The notes below the pieces were generated by a model, which worked only from the letters and a program-made list of their open reading frames with translations, was not told the origin of the DNA and ran no database searches. Below, in pieces: positions 39,842 through 48,599 of a stretch of DNA of 64,000 bases. The DNA is from Promicromonospora iranensis (lineage in GTDB: Bacteria > Actinomycetota > Actinomycetes > Actinomycetales > Cellulomonadaceae): assembly GCF_028994805.1 (NCBI RefSeq), contig NZ_JAJQQP010000005.1:124001-188000 (forward strand), written 5' to 3'. Within the stretch, counting starts at the first letter, position 1. Each line of letters opens with the position of its first letter. The translations under genes and the position numbers were made by a program.

Positions 39842-40871
39842 TCATGGCACGAGCACGACCTTGCCGACCGCGGTTCCCGACTCCAGCAGGCGATACGCCT
39901 CCTCGGCCTGGCCCAGGGGCAGTTCGGTCGCGACCAGGGGGTCGATGCGGCCCCGCGCCAGCAGCTCGAGCAGGTGAGCGAGGTCGTCGCGGGCAGTCGC
40001 GGGGTGGCGCCGGACCGACCGCTGCGCACTGTACGTGGTCGTTCTCGTTCGGCGGGTGGTACCCCACGCGGCGAGGACGGCCAGGCGCGGCAGCAGCCGG
40101 GCGCGTGCTGGTGGCGGGTGGCGCACCGGCCCGACGTCGCCGCCATAGGCCGCGAGCAGCCCGCCGGGGGCGAGGACCGCACGACCAACCCGCAGCGAGC
40201 GCAGGCCGCCCCCGGAGAACGCGGCGTGCAGGCCCTGCGGTGCCACCTGCTCGGCCCGCTCGCGTACCCGGCCGGCCAGGTCGGTGGCATGCCGGTCCAC
40301 CGGGATGCCACCGTAGCGTTCGACGGTGTCGTACTTCGGCGGGGAGCACGAGCCGATCGCGACGGCGCCCCGGTCGTTCAACAGGTCCAGCAGCGCCGTG
40401 CCGATGCCGCCCGAGGCGCCGTCGACGAACACGGCGTTGTCCGCCGTGACCCGAGCGGCGCGCAGCAGCTGGTGCGCCGCGAGGTAGTTGAGCGGGAGGC
40501 AGACCGCTCGGGCGGCTGACACGGTGTCGGGCAGGGCGACGAGCCGCGACTCGGGGACCGTGACGTGCGTCGCGTGCCCGCCACCGGAGAGATGGGCCGC
40601 GACGCGTCGGCCGGACCAGCTCACCGGGACCCCTGGTCCCACCGCGACCACCGCACCGACCACGTCCCGTCCCGGCACGAACGGCGGTCGGGGGCCGTCC
40701 GGACCGCTGCAGCAGGTCGGCGCGGGCCAGCCCGGCGGCATGCATCTCGACCACCACGTGTCCTGGCTCAGGGCGGGGCACGGTGCCGGGCACGAGGTGC
40801 ATGGCCGCGCCGGCTCCGAAGCTCGTGACGACCAGGCGCTGCGCGAGCGGCTCGCCCGCGGGGAGTGTCAT
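39842..40871 (-). pseudogene. Zinc-type alcohol dehydrogenase/quinone oxidoreductase, frameshifted
   Basis: The N-terminal part (40871 down to about 40690; MTLPAGEPLAQRLVVTSFG, then GHVVVEMHAAGLARADLLQR) and the rest (about 40700-39842; PFVPGRDVVGAVVAVGPGV, then VFVDGASGGIGTALLDLLND with the GxxGxG cofactor motif, ending EEAYRLLESGTAVGKVVLVP) are in different frames. Together they make one medium-chain dehydrogenase/reductase of about 342 residues, which normally reduces quinones or enals with NADPH. The break falls in or next to a run of five C on the coding strand (40690-40694). Removing one base restores the frame. It may be a true pseudogene or a sequencing error. The start overlaps the stop of the upstream membrane protein gene. 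Confidence 0.8.
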
Positions 40872-41287
40872 GCGGTCGTGGACTCGTCTGGCGTCAGCGC
40901 CGTGGTGATGAGGGCTTCCTCGGGGCGATCAGGCGCGCCGGCCGGGTCGGCCGGGCCGCGGCCGAGGTGGCGGATGAGGAAGAGGGACTGGACCACGCAC
41001 GCACCGATCAGAGGCAGGTGGTCCAGTCCGTCGACGAGCTCGCCCCGGACGGCGTAGTGCGACAGCGACACGGTCCATACGCCGGCGGCCAGGCCGAAGG
41101 CGAACACGAGCGCGGGTACCGCCCAGCGCGCCGGGAGGGAGGCCGCGACCACCAGGAGCACGGTCAGGAGCAGGTCGGGTACGAAGAACGGGTTGTCGGC
41201 GCGGACCGCGTTGGTCACCAGGAAGTACACGGTCATCACCGTGGCCTGGATCGCGGCGACGATGCGGGCTGTGCGGAGGAGCGTCAT
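40868..41287 (-). CDS. Four-helix membrane protein coupled to the MMPL exporter
   Basis: A 139-residue membrane protein with four hydrophobic segments (AAIQATVMTVYFLVTNAVRA, LLLTVLLVVAASLPARWAVP, ALVFAFGLAAGVWTVSLSHY and LIGACVVQSLFLIRHLGRG) and a polar C-terminal tail. No family is recognised. It overlaps the MMPL gene upstream by 4 nt (ATGA at 41284-41287) and the oxidoreductase gene downstream by a few bases, so the three form one tightly coupled transcript under the TetR-controlled promoter. Confidence 0.75.
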   Translation of the reverse strand: MTLLRTARIVAAIQATVMTVYFLVTNAVRADNPFFVPDLLLTVLLVVAASLPARWAVPALVFAFGLAAGVWTVSLSHYAVRGELVDGLDHLPLIGACVVQSLFLIRHLGRGPADPAGAPDRPEEALITTALTPDESTTA

Positions 41288-43602
41288 CGAAGAGTCCTTT
41301 CAGAGGTGAGGTGTTCAGCGGTGGGCTGTTCAGAGGCGGGCTGTGTCAGCGGAGGTGAATGGCCGGCCGCGGGGGTGACGGGGTGCTCGCGCGGCCCGAA
41401 CCGGTCGTGCAGGGCGCCCAACGGGCCGGGAGCCCACCAGCTCGCCCGTCCGGTGAGGCGCAGGGCGGCGGGTACGAGCACCCCTCGGATCAGCGTCGCG
41501 TCGACCGCCACGGCGAGTGCCATACCGATGCCGAGCTGCTGCATGAACGACACCTCGCTCGACGCGTACACCGCGAACGACGCGGCCAGGATGAGCGCTG
41601 CGGCGGTGACCAAGGGGGCCGAGCGGGCGATACCCGTCGGCACCGAACCCACCACGTCGCCGGTGCGGGCGTACTCCTCCTGTACGCGGGCCAGCAGGAA
41701 CACCTCGTAGTCCATGCTCAGGCCGTAGGCGATGCAGAACATCAGCAGCAGGATGCTCGGTTCCACGACACCGGTCGGCGTGAAGCCGAGCAGCCCTGCC
41801 AGGGCCCCGTCCTGGAAGCCCCACACCACCACGCCGAACATGACCGAGAGCGAGAGCAGGTTGAGCACCATCGCCGTCAGCGGTGCGACCACGCTCCCGG
41901 TCATCACGAACAGGACGACGAACGTCACGGCGAGGATGAGCAGGCCTACGAGCGGCAGGCGGTCGACGATGCCGTCGCGGTAGTCGGCGAGCTCCGCCGG
42001 GTATCCGCCGACCAGGACCTCGAACGGTGCGTCGGCACCGCGAACGTCTCGGACCAGGCCGACGGGATCGTTCGCGAGGCGATCGCTCGTCGGCAGGACG
42101 GACAGCCGGGTCGCGGCGCCGGAGCCGAACCGGTCCGCGCCGAACGGTCCCGCCGGGCCGATCCGCTCACCGGCTGCGAACGCACCGGCGGCGGAGTCGA
42201 CGCGAGCGACACCCGGGATCTGCGACAGAGACGCGGCGTAGTCGTGAAGGGCCCGGTCCGGGACGGCCGCAGCCCTTGTGCCGGACTCTGGGCTGCCAGC
42301 CTCTGCGCTGCCAGTGCCCGCACCCGACGCATCCGGCGCGACGACGAAGAGCGCGTCGGCGTCCTCCGCGGCGAAGTCGGCGCGGATCGTGTCGTACATC
42401 GCGCGTACCGGCTGGCCGCTGTCGTTGAGGACGCGGTCATCGGGTGAGCCGAAGGTCAGCCCGAGTGTGGGAGCGCCGAGGAGGAGCAGCACCAGGAGGC
42501 CTGCACCTCCTGTCACGATCGGCCGGCGCATCACCGTGGCAGACACGCGGTACCAGAAGCCGTCCTCGATGCGGTCCGCACGGGCCGGGCGCAGCATCCG
42601 GGGGCCGGCCAGGTGGAGGATCGCGGGGAGCGCCACCGTCGCGCCCAGCACCGCGCAGAGCACCACGGCTATCCCCGCGTAGGCGAAGGAGGACAGGAAC
42701 GGGAACGGGAAGACGAACAGGACGGCCAGCGCGGCGGCGACGGTCAGGCCGCTGAACAGAACGGTGCGCCCGGCGCCGGCCACGGTCCGGCGCACGGCCT
42801 CGGTGGTGCCATGGCCCGCTGCGACCTCCTCGCGATAGCGGTAGATCATGAACAGGCTGTAGTCGACACCGAGGCCGATACCCATCACGAGCGAGACGTT
42901 GGCCGCGAACGTCGAGACCTCCGTGAACGTCACCACCAGGCGGATCAGCGCGAGGCTGCCGGCCGCCGCGAACAGGCCGACGGCGAGGGTGGCCAGGGCG
43001 GGAACGAACCGCCGGTAGACCAGCCACAGGAGCGCCAGGACGAGGGGGACCACGATCAGCTCGGCCCGCAGGAAGTCCGTGCGGGCCTGGCCGGCGACGA
43101 TCCGGAAGATCTCGTCGCCGCCCCCGAGCGTGACCGCCACCTCGGCACCGTCGAACCGCTCGACGACATCCGTCTCCAGGGCGGGCAGCACCTCGCCGCG
43201 CACGTGGTCGGCATCACCGGGCGCCCAGGCCAGGACCAGTGCCTGCCGCCGGTCCTGGCCGGCAAGGGTGTCGGGTGCGGCGGGGCTCCAGTACGACCAG
43301 GCGTCCCCGACGCCGGGGAAGCGAGCCACCGCGTCGGTGAGTTCCTGGCCCAGGCCGGCCACGGCGTCGTCGTCGACCGTGCCGGTGGCGGGCGAGACCA
43401 GGAGGGCGACGTTGGGGCTGCCCGTGCCGAACCGCTCGGCCAGGGCGGCGCGTGCGGCGGCGGACTCGGAGCCCGGGGCCTCGTAGCGGTTGAGCGACAG
43501 CGAGCTGACGGTGGTGGCGGCGACCGCGAACGACGCGAGCAGAACGAGGGCTGAGGTGACGAGCACCCGCCAGGGGCGGTGGGTGACAAGGCGACCGAGC
43601 AC
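41284..43602 (-). CDS. MMPL/RND-superfamily transporter
   Basis: A 772-residue exporter with the MMPL layout: helix 1 (VLVTSALVLLASFAVAATTV), a first extracytoplasmic loop (about 35-170), helices 2-6 with the family motif SLVMGIGLGVDYSLFMIYRY near 230-250 and TVLFSGLTVAAALAVLFVFP, a middle cytoplasmic stretch, helix 7, a second loop (about 390-545), and helices 8-12 with EPSILLLMFCIAYGLSMDYE and VFLLARVQEEYARTG. The repeated GxxxDY-like Asp residues fit proton-driven transport. Homologues export lipids or toxic hydrophobic compounds; substrate here is unknown. The GTG start at 43602 has GGGAG upstream. It is divergent from a TetR regulator, its probable repressor. Confidence 0.9.
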   Translation of the reverse strand: MLGRLVTHRPWRVLVTSALVLLASFAVAATTVSSLSLNRYEAPGSESAAARAALAERFGTGSPNVALLVSPATGTVDDDAVAGLGQELTDAVARFPGVGDAWSYWSPAAPDTLAGQDRRQALVLAWAPGDADHVRGEVLPALETDVVERFDGAEVAVTLGGGDEIFRIVAGQARTDFLRAELIVVPLVLALLWLVYRRFVPALATLAVGLFAAAGSLALIRLVVTFTEVSTFAANVSLVMGIGLGVDYSLFMIYRYREEVAAGHGTTEAVRRTVAGAGRTVLFSGLTVAAALAVLFVFPFPFLSSFAYAGIAVVLCAVLGATVALPAILHLAGPRMLRPARADRIEDGFWYRVSATVMRRPIVTGGAGLLVLLLLGAPTLGLTFGSPDDRVLNDSGQPVRAMYDTIRADFAAEDADALFVVAPDASGAGTGSAEAGSPESGTRAAAVPDRALHDYAASLSQIPGVARVDSAAGAFAAGERIGPAGPFGADRFGSGAATRLSVLPTSDRLANDPVGLVRDVRGADAPFEVLVGGYPAELADYRDGIVDRLPLVGLLILAVTFVVLFVMTGSVVAPLTAMVLNLLSLSVMFGVVVWGFQDGALAGLLGFTPTGVVEPSILLLMFCIAYGLSMDYEVFLLARVQEEYARTGDVVGSVPTGIARSAPLVTAAALILAASFAVYASSEVSFMQQLGIGMALAVAVDATLIRGVLVPAALRLTGRASWWAPGPLGALHDRFGPREHPVTPAAGHSPPLTQPASEQPTAEHLTSERTLR

Positions 43603-43624
43603 GGGCGCTCCCGGGTCTAGGATG

Positions 43625-43668
43625 AATGCGAGCAATGACTCGCGTAAAGAATGCGAGCAATCGCTCGT
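43625..43668. promoter_or_regulatory. Tandem TetR operator between the MMPL and tetR genes
   Basis: AATGCGAGCAAT occurs at 43625-43636 and again at 43650-43661 (25-bp period). Each copy starts an inverted repeat: GCGAG-N6-CTCGC (43628-43643) and CGAGC-N4-GCTCG (43654-43667). It lies in the 90-bp region between divergent starts and so should control both genes. Confidence 0.65.
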
Positions 43669-43692
43669 GTTTGTCAACAGTAAGGTGGGCGG

Positions 43693-44349
43693 ATGGAAGA
43701 TCAGCTGGAGGCAGAGGCCGCCGCCGGCGCCACCGCGCAGCGCACGGCCCCGCGGAAGCGGCAGGCGCGGGGCGAGCGGCGGATCGCCGAGATCCTCACG
43801 GCCGCGGCCCGGGTCCTGGCGGCACAGGGCTACGAGAGGACGACGACCAACGCGATAGCGGCCGAGGCAGGGATCTCGCCCGGCTCCCTGTACCAGTACT
43901 TCCGGAACAAGGACGAGATCGCCGCGGAGCTGGCGACCACCTACGCGGCCGGCCTGCGCGCGGCGCACGAGGCGGCGTTCGACCTCACCGACGTCACGGG
44001 TCTGACTCCCGCCGAGACGATCGACCGCGTGATCGACCCGATCCTTGCCTTCAACGTGGCCAACCCCGGTTTCAAGGCGCTGCACGCCCGGCCCGACATG
44101 CCGCCGGGCCTGGCAGCGGCCACCCGGCCCATCCACGAGGCGCTGCGGGGCCGCGTGGTCGGCCTGCTGGAGACCCGGTTTCCGGAGCGGTCCGCCGTGG
44201 AGCGGAACCTGGCCGCGCAGCTGATGATCCAGGTCGTCCAGGCGGCGATGCCCTCGATCACCACGGCCGACGCGGACGAGCGACCGGTGATCATCACCGA
44301 GGTGAAACGGATGCTGGGCGCCTATGTCCGGGAGCTGGCGGAACGCTGA
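43693..44349 (+). CDS. TetR-family transcriptional regulator
   Basis: A 218-residue TetR regulator. After a disordered N-terminus (MEDQLEAEAAAGATAQRTA), the helix-turn-helix spans about 28-75: RRIAEILTAAARVLAAQGYE, then RTTTNAIAAEAGISPGSLYQ and YFRNKDEIAAEL, the typical recognition region. The remaining 140 residues form the ligand-binding helical domain. Its ligand is unknown, probably a substrate of the adjacent MMPL exporter. It is divergent from that exporter. Its last 28 bases overlap the convergent MocR gene. Confidence 0.92.
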   Translation: MEDQLEAEAAAGATAQRTAPRKRQARGERRIAEILTAAARVLAAQGYERTTTNAIAAEAGISPGSLYQYFRNKDEIAAELATTYAAGLRAAHEAAFDLTDVTGLTPAETIDRVIDPILAFNVANPGFKALHARPDMPPGLAAATRPIHEALRGRVVGLLETRFPERSAVERNLAAQLMIQVVQAAMPSITTADADERPVIITEVKRMLGAYVRELAER

Positions 44350-45839
44350 CGGCCCGCCACGCGTCCCCACGCCCGGACCAGGCGCGGTACCGCGTCGCTC
44401 AGCTCCGCGGGTGACCGCGTGTAGGTGAGCCGCACGTGCGAGGCGGCGCCGGTGTTGTCCGGGGTGAACAGCGGGCCGGCGGCGACGAGCGCGCCCTCCG
44501 ACGCTGCCGCCGCCGCGAAGGCCTGGGCGACCGGCAGGCCGAGGTCGACCCAGCAGAAGAGCCCGCCCGGCGGCGTGGGCACGTCCCACGGCAACGCCAC
44601 CCGGAGCCGGCCGACGAGCAGGTCACGGCGCTCACGCAGCATGCGACGCCTGCCGACCATCACCTCGGCACGCCGCCCGAGGAGCTCCGTCACGGCCAGC
44701 TGCTCCAGCACCGCCGTCGCGATGTCCGCGGACTGCCGCGCGCGGGCGAGCTGGGCGATCACCTGCGGGTGTGCTCGGACCCAGCCGACGCGGAGGCCGC
44801 CCCAGAACGACTTGGACGCCGACCCGACCGACACCACGTGCGGCGACGTGCCGTCGCCCGCGAACGGCGGCGGCGTCTTGTCGTCGGACAGCCCGAGCTC
44901 GACGAGCGTCTCGTCACCCACGACGGTGACGCCGTACCGGTCGGCGATCTCGCGGACCGCCGCGCGCTCGTCGGCGGACAGCACGGAACCGGTCGGGTTC
45001 TGGTAGTCCGGCACGAGGTACACGAGGCGCGGCCGTGCCCGTCGCACGGTCGAGGCGAGCATGTCGACGTCCAGCGGTCCCGCGGGCACGCCCACCACGC
45101 GGCCGCCGGCGTTGCGCATCGCCTCCATGGCGTGGAAGTACGTGGGGGACTCCACGACCGCGTGGTCGCCCGGGCGCAGGTGGGTGTGCGCGAGCAGGGC
45201 GATCGCCTGCTGGGCGCCGGTGGTCACGAGGATCTCGTCGGCAGTGGTCGGCACGCCGCGCTCGCGGTAGCGCGCGGCCACGGCCTCACGCAGCGGGGCG
45301 AGTCCGTACGGTTCGTATCCGCCCGAGTCGAGATAGGCGGGCAGCTCTTCCAGTGCTCGCGTGAAGGCCTCGTGCAGCTCGGGCGGTGCGGGCGGCGTCG
45401 CCTGCCACAGGTCCATCTGCTCGATCCCGGAGGTGCCCACCGTGCGCACGGCGCCCCGCAGGGTCTCGCCGGCCACCGGCGCGTCGCCGCCGGCCGGCCG
45501 GCCCGGAACCGGCCCGACAGAGCGCTGCGGCAGCGTCGTGACGGTACCCGACCCGACCCGGCTCACCGCGAACCCGAGCTCGCGCAGCCGCGCGTACGCG
45601 CCGGACGTGGTGGTGCGCGAGACGCGCAGGATCGCCGCGAGCTCGCGCTCGCTGGGCAGGCGGGTGTGCGGGGCGAGCTTCCCCGACAGGACCGCCGCTC
45701 GCAGTGCGTCCGCGAGGGCCACGTAGGCGGGTCCGCCCGCATGCCAGTCGCCGAGGAGTCGGGCCGTGGCCGCGGGGGAGAGCTGGCGCAGCACAGTGGG
45801 AGACGCAGTGCGAGACGCGGTGGGAGTCGCAGCGGACAT
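44322..45839 (-). CDS. MocR-type regulator (GntR wing HTH fused to aminotransferase fold)
   Basis: A 505-residue MocR/PdxR-like regulator. A winged helix-turn-helix of the GntR family occupies about 37-105 (ALADALRAAVLSGKLAPHTR, LPSERELAAILRVSRTTTSG, AYARLRELGFAVSRVGSGT). A class I aminotransferase-like domain covers 165-495, with EPYGLAPLREAVAARYRERG near 196, LVTTGAQQAIALLAHTHLRP near 224, LVPDYQNPTGSVLSADERA near 295 and the PLP lysine in SVGSASKSFWGGLRVGWVRA near 362. MocR proteins use PLP as effector or a PLP-bound ligand rather than as transaminases. It is divergent from a YczE-like membrane protein, a common MocR neighbour. Start ATG 45839. Confidence 0.92.
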   Translation of the reverse strand: MSAATPTASRTASPTVLRQLSPAATARLLGDWHAGGPAYVALADALRAAVLSGKLAPHTRLPSERELAAILRVSRTTTSGAYARLRELGFAVSRVGSGTVTTLPQRSVGPVPGRPAGGDAPVAGETLRGAVRTVGTSGIEQMDLWQATPPAPPELHEAFTRALEELPAYLDSGGYEPYGLAPLREAVAARYRERGVPTTADEILVTTGAQQAIALLAHTHLRPGDHAVVESPTYFHAMEAMRNAGGRVVGVPAGPLDVDMLASTVRRARPRLVYLVPDYQNPTGSVLSADERAAVREIADRYGVTVVGDETLVELGLSDDKTPPPFAGDGTSPHVVSVGSASKSFWGGLRVGWVRAHPQVIAQLARARQSADIATAVLEQLAVTELLGRRAEVMVGRRRMLRERRDLLVGRLRVALPWDVPTPPGGLFCWVDLGLPVAQAFAAAAASEGALVAAGPLFTPDNTGAASHVRLTYTRSPAELSDAVPRLVRAWGRVAGRQRSASSRT

Positions 45840-45855
45840 GGGTCCACTCTTCTCC

Positions 45856-45882
45856 GATTGGCCATGGATGACAAGGCCAATC
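45856..45882. promoter_or_regulatory. 8-bp inverted repeat operator between mocR and yczE
   Basis: GATTGGCC (45856-45863) and GGCCAATC (45875-45882) are perfectly complementary with an 11-bp spacer, in the 60-bp gap between the divergent starts. It is a likely binding site of the MocR protein on both promoters. Confidence 0.6.
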
Positions 45883-45899
45883 AACGGCACCATGGAGGC

Positions 45900-46592
45900 A
45901 TGACCACGAGCACCGGCCACCCGGCCGACACCGTCCCCCCGCTCGCCGAGACGCCGGCCGCACTCCCCGCCGATGTCCCCGCACCCGTCGTGATGTCCCT
46001 CGCGCGCCGCGTCGTACAGCTCGCGCTGGGACTCGTGGGGTTCGGCGTGGCGACGGCACTGATGCTGCACTCGGGCCAGGGTGCGATGCCGTGGGCCGTG
46101 CTGGACCAGGGCATCGTGGACCGCACGGGCCTGGCCTACGGGTGGGTCGTGCTCGGGGTCGGGCTGCTGGTGATGCTGGCGTGGATCCCGCTCCGCCAGA
46201 AGCCGGGCATCGGCACGGTCTCCAACATCATCGTGATCAGCCTGGTGATCGACCCGACCCTGTGGGTCCTCGAGCGGATGCTCCCGGACCCGGCGCTGCT
46301 CGCCGGGATCGCTCTGGCCCTGGGCGGGATCGTGCTGCTCGGGGTGAGTACCGCCGCCTACGTGGGAGCCCGGTTCGGCCCGGGCCCGCGGGACGGGCTG
46401 ATGACCGGCCTGGTTCAGGTGACCGGATGGCCGGTCTGGCTGATCAAGACCGGCATCGAGGTCTCCGTGGTCGTGCTCGGCGTGCTGCTGGGCGGGACGT
46501 TCGGCTGGGCGACGATCGTCTTCGCCTTCGGCGTCGGCCCGGTGGTGCAGGTCTCCGCGCGGTGGCTCGCGCCGCGTGGCCTCGCGGGGTAG
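45900..46592 (+). CDS. YczE/YyaS/YitT-like membrane protein
   Basis: A 230-residue integral membrane protein of the YczE type. The polar N-terminus (MTTSTGHPADTVPPLAETPA) is followed by five hydrophobic segments: LALGLVGFGVATALMLHSGQ, GWVVLGVGLLVMLAWIPLRQ, IIVISLVIDPTLWVLERMLP, IALALGGIVLLGVSTAAYVG and GIEVSVVVLGVLLGGTFGWA. The family motif with an acidic segment in the middle (RFGPGPRDGLMTGLVQ) fits YczE, a family tied to MocR regulators in many bacteria; substrate is unknown. ATG at 45900 is chosen; an in-frame ATG at 45864 falls inside the operator repeat. Confidence 0.85.
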   Translation: MTTSTGHPADTVPPLAETPAALPADVPAPVVMSLARRVVQLALGLVGFGVATALMLHSGQGAMPWAVLDQGIVDRTGLAYGWVVLGVGLLVMLAWIPLRQKPGIGTVSNIIVISLVIDPTLWVLERMLPDPALLAGIALALGGIVLLGVSTAAYVGARFGPGPRDGLMTGLVQVTGWPVWLIKTGIEVSVVVLGVLLGGTFGWATIVFAFGVGPVVQVSARWLAPRGLAG

Positions 46593-46647
46593 GCCCTCTC
46601 GCCGTCAGCGGATAAACCTGGGACCCTCGTCGCACGTGGTGGGGGGT

Positions 46648-48501
46648 ATGAGCATCGATACCGAAGAGACCGACCGCGCCACGGTCCACGTGGCGCGGTC
46701 ACGCGACGACGACTTCGTTGCGTTCGTCGAGACGGCCGGACCTTACCTCTACCGCACCGCGTACCTCCTGGCCGGCGACAGGTACCGGGCGGAGGACCTG
46801 GTGCAGACCGCGTTCGAGCGCACCTATCGTGTCTGGGACCGGGTGCGAGACCGCGAACCTCGTGCGTACGCCCGGCGCATCCTGGTCAACCAGCGCATCG
46901 ACACCTGGCGGCACATCCGGCGCGAGGTGCTACCGGGCGACGACCACATCCCGGTGCGCGCCGCGATGGACGGGTCCGGCGAGGTGGCGCTGCGCGACGC
47001 GCTCGTGCGGGCTCTCGCACGGCTCGCACCACAGCAGCGGCGTGTCGTCGTGCTCCGGCACCTGCTGGATCTCTCGGAGGCGGACGTCGCGGCGGAGCTC
47101 GGCCGGAGCGTCGGCACGGTCAAGGCGACCAACGCCCGCGCGCTGGAACGTCTGCGCGGCCTCGTCGCGGGAGCCGATCTCGAGGTGGTCGACGCGCCGG
47201 TCGTGGACGCCGACGCGGTGCTGCGGGGTAGCCGGGCGGCGCTGCGCCGTCGTCGGGTGGCGCAGGGTGCGACGTCGGGCGTCGCGGCGCTCCTGCTGGT
47301 GTGGTTCCTGCTGGGACCGGTGCGGGTGCCGGGGCTGGGGGAGGTCGCCCTGCCGGGCAGCGAGTGGTTCCGGGAGGTCACGGGCATCGAGCGGCTGCTC
47401 GAGGACCAGGAGCCCGCGCCCGGTCTGACCGCTGCCCCGACGGTTCCCGCCGTGGAGGTGGAGCCGCTGCCCGAGACCTTCGCCGTGCCGGGCGACGACA
47501 CCTCGACGGCGACGCTCGCCGAGGACGGCTCGTACTTCATGGTCAAGACCTTCCCGGGATCAGGGGAGCCCGGGACGCCCGAGGCCGCCGGCACGTCGGT
47601 GGTCGATCTCGTGGAGATCCAGGAGGACGGGATCGCGCATGCCGGCGAGTACATGGGTTCCGGGACGGTCGACGGGCGGGACGCCGTGATCCTCGCGGCC
47701 GTGCGCCAGGGCGACCGGCTGGCCTGGGCCGAGTCGCCGGTGGTCGACGGCGGTGACCCGGCCGTCTGGGCGATCAGAGTGTCCGAGGGTGCGGCGGCGC
47801 CGGTCACGGTGGTCGAGCACCGCGCAGCTGCCCGGTCGGCGGACGACGAGCTCCTCGGCGACCCGTGGGTCGGCCTCACGGCGGGCCGGGTCGTCTGGCT
47901 GACCACCGCTGCGGGGCCCGGCGGCGACCAGGTGCGCACCCTCTCGGCGAAGGACGCGGGTGGCGTGGGCGCCGAGCAGGTCGTCGCGACGGCGGTGCGG
48001 ACGTTCGCGACCCACGACGACGAGGTGCTCACCACGGCCGTGGCCAGGGGCTCCGACGGTGGGACGCGACACGTCATCACGTCCTTCCGGGACGACGGAC
48101 GCACGGAGGTCGTCAGGCGCGCCCCGGCCGGCGGCGGGGAGGGCTCCGGCTGGGGCGGCGAGCTCGCGGCGTCGGACACCGTCGTGGCCTGGAACGACGG
48201 TGCCACGGTCCATGTGCTGGACCGTGGGACGGGACGTGAGCGAACCTTCGAACCGGGAACGCCCCGGGGTGTCGTGACCTCCATCGACGTGGCGGGGGGC
48301 GACGTGGTGTGGAGCACGGCGCATGACGACGGGAACACCGCGTACCTGGCCGCCGACGCGCTCGGCGACGGGCGGCCCGAGGTCCTGGCGCAGGGCGAGG
48401 GCCTCGTCTCGGTCGCGATCGCGGGAGACCTCGTCGCCTGGCGGGTGGAGGCCGCGGACACCGGCACGGCGGTGCTGCACCGAGCTCGGTTCGAGCGGTG
48501 A
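46648..48501 (+). CDS. ECF sigma factor fused to a transmembrane helix and exported domain
   Basis: A 617-residue fusion. Residues 1-172 are a complete SigE-family ECF sigma factor: region 2 at about 22-92 (FVAFVETAGPYLYRTAYLLA, YRAEDLVQTAFERTYRVWDR) and region 4 at about 112-172 (LVRALARLAPQQRRVVVLRH, LSEADVAAELGRSVGTVKAT). A linker (173-205) resembles the start of the separate membrane protein that usually follows such sigma genes (DAVLRGSRAALRRRRVA). One helix (SGVAALLLVWFLLGPV, 210-225) follows, then about 390 exported residues rich in Gly, Asp and Trp-containing repeats (LAWAESPVVDGGD, VAWNDGATVHVLD, LVAWRVEAADTG), suggesting a beta-propeller. ATG at 46648. It may be a sigma factor held at the membrane until released. 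Confidence 0.82.
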   Translation: MSIDTEETDRATVHVARSRDDDFVAFVETAGPYLYRTAYLLAGDRYRAEDLVQTAFERTYRVWDRVRDREPRAYARRILVNQRIDTWRHIRREVLPGDDHIPVRAAMDGSGEVALRDALVRALARLAPQQRRVVVLRHLLDLSEADVAAELGRSVGTVKATNARALERLRGLVAGADLEVVDAPVVDADAVLRGSRAALRRRRVAQGATSGVAALLLVWFLLGPVRVPGLGEVALPGSEWFREVTGIERLLEDQEPAPGLTAAPTVPAVEVEPLPETFAVPGDDTSTATLAEDGSYFMVKTFPGSGEPGTPEAAGTSVVDLVEIQEDGIAHAGEYMGSGTVDGRDAVILAAVRQGDRLAWAESPVVDGGDPAVWAIRVSEGAAAPVTVVEHRAAARSADDELLGDPWVGLTAGRVVWLTTAAGPGGDQVRTLSAKDAGGVGAEQVVATAVRTFATHDDEVLTTAVARGSDGGTRHVITSFRDDGRTEVVRRAPAGGGEGSGWGGELAASDTVVAWNDGATVHVLDRGTGRERTFEPGTPRGVVTSIDVAGGDVVWSTAHDDGNTAYLAADALGDGRPEVLAQGEGLVSVAIAGDLVAWRVEAADTGTAVLHRARFER

Positions 48502-48599
48502 GCGAGGCGGTGACCTGAATCAACTTCTGCGTGTGCTTGATCGGTTTGGTGCGCAGAAGGGGGTCGATTCGATTCGAATGTCTGTCATAGGGTAGGGCC

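Noticed and set aside
40680-40720. Programmed ribosomal frameshift in the quinone oxidoreductase gene
   Set aside because: There is no slippery heptamer or downstream structure of the usual kind, and the family is normally a single frame. A mutation or sequencing error is simpler.
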